In this document: positions 6,447-6,475 of the stretch, one piece after another
Numbering within the stretch: position 1 is the first letter of the stretch
How the letters are laid out: every line of letters starts with the position of its first letter
Assembly (NCBI GenBank): GCA_937901625.1
Contig: CALDIE010000199.1
Location: forward strand, 1-6,475
Source of the DNA: an uncultured Lachnospiraceae bacterium
Lineage (GTDB): Bacteria > Bacillota > Clostridia > Lachnospirales > Lachnospiraceae
Length of the DNA stretch: 6,475 nucleotides
Direction of reading: 5' to 3'
Position numbers and translations under genes: made by a program
Notes under the pieces: model-generated
What the model saw: the letters and a program-made list of their open reading frames with translations, nothing else
What the model was told of the DNA's origin: nothing
Databases searched by the model: none

Positions 6447-6475
6447 AGATCGGAAGAGCACACGTCTGAACTCCA
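6447..6475 (+). other. Illumina TruSeq adapter read-through at contig end
   Basis: The final 29 bases begin AGATCGGAAGAGCACACGTC and continue to the window end exactly as the standard TruSeq read-1 adapter does. This is sequencing-library DNA, not genome. In the phosphorylase frame it adds the false residues IGRAHV and a false stop. On the minus strand it creates a false protein start reading MCSSDL. Confidence 0.97.

Noticed and set aside
5882..6463. Long minus-strand open frame of 193 codons opposite the phosphorylase gene
   Set aside because: Its first residues (MCSSDL) are encoded by adapter DNA, and the rest is antisense to a clear GT35 coding region with no family resemblance.
6467..6469. 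In-frame TGA as the natural end of the phosphorylase
   Set aside because: It lies in adapter sequence, and the protein lacks over two thirds of the family length including the PLP site.

Overview
The window looks like the end of a draft contig from a spore-forming Gram-positive anaerobe of the Clostridia, most likely Lachnospiraceae. This is inferred from a SpoVAC spore-membrane protein, strong AGGAGG-type ribosome binding sites, plant-pectin galactan enzymes in Firmicutes-style architectures and a clostridial-type glycogen phosphorylase. The genus cannot be read from the sequence alone.

Layout. Positions 1-72 are an AT-rich edge that starts with a T-run and holds a possible leftward promoter/operator. 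A hairpin (61-86) overlaps the 3' end of spoVAC, which runs leftward from 534 to 73. The divergent region 535-661 carries a 20-bp inverted repeat (560-579 / 614-633). Three rightward genes follow: a GH53 endo-beta-1,4-galactanase with Ig-like and CBM61-like C-terminal domains (662-2482), a large GH2 beta-galactosidase-type enzyme with a CBM6-like C-terminal domain (TTG start, 2565-5717), and the N-terminal part of a GT35 glycogen/maltodextrin phosphorylase (5750 to the end of genuine sequence, about 6446). The last 29 bases (6447-6475) match the Illumina TruSeq read-1 adapter, so the phosphorylase is cut artificially and the in-frame stop after it is not biological.

How the genes fit together (inference). 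The GH53 would cut beta-1,4-galactan, the side chain of pectic rhamnogalacturonan I, and the GH2 would release galactose from the oligosaccharides. The sugar phosphates formed could exchange with a glycogen pool through the phosphorylase. No clear terminator separates the three rightward genes (gaps of 82 and 32 bp), so co-transcription is plausible. Neither glycosidase has a signal peptide at its supported start although both carry putative carbohydrate-binding domains. This is the oddest biological point here. A second oddity is an abrupt rise in GC near position 945, inside the GH53 gene at its conserved motif, which suggests a mosaic gene or a chimeric assembly. I found no clearly new molecular system, CRISPR array, transposase, tRNA or rRNA.
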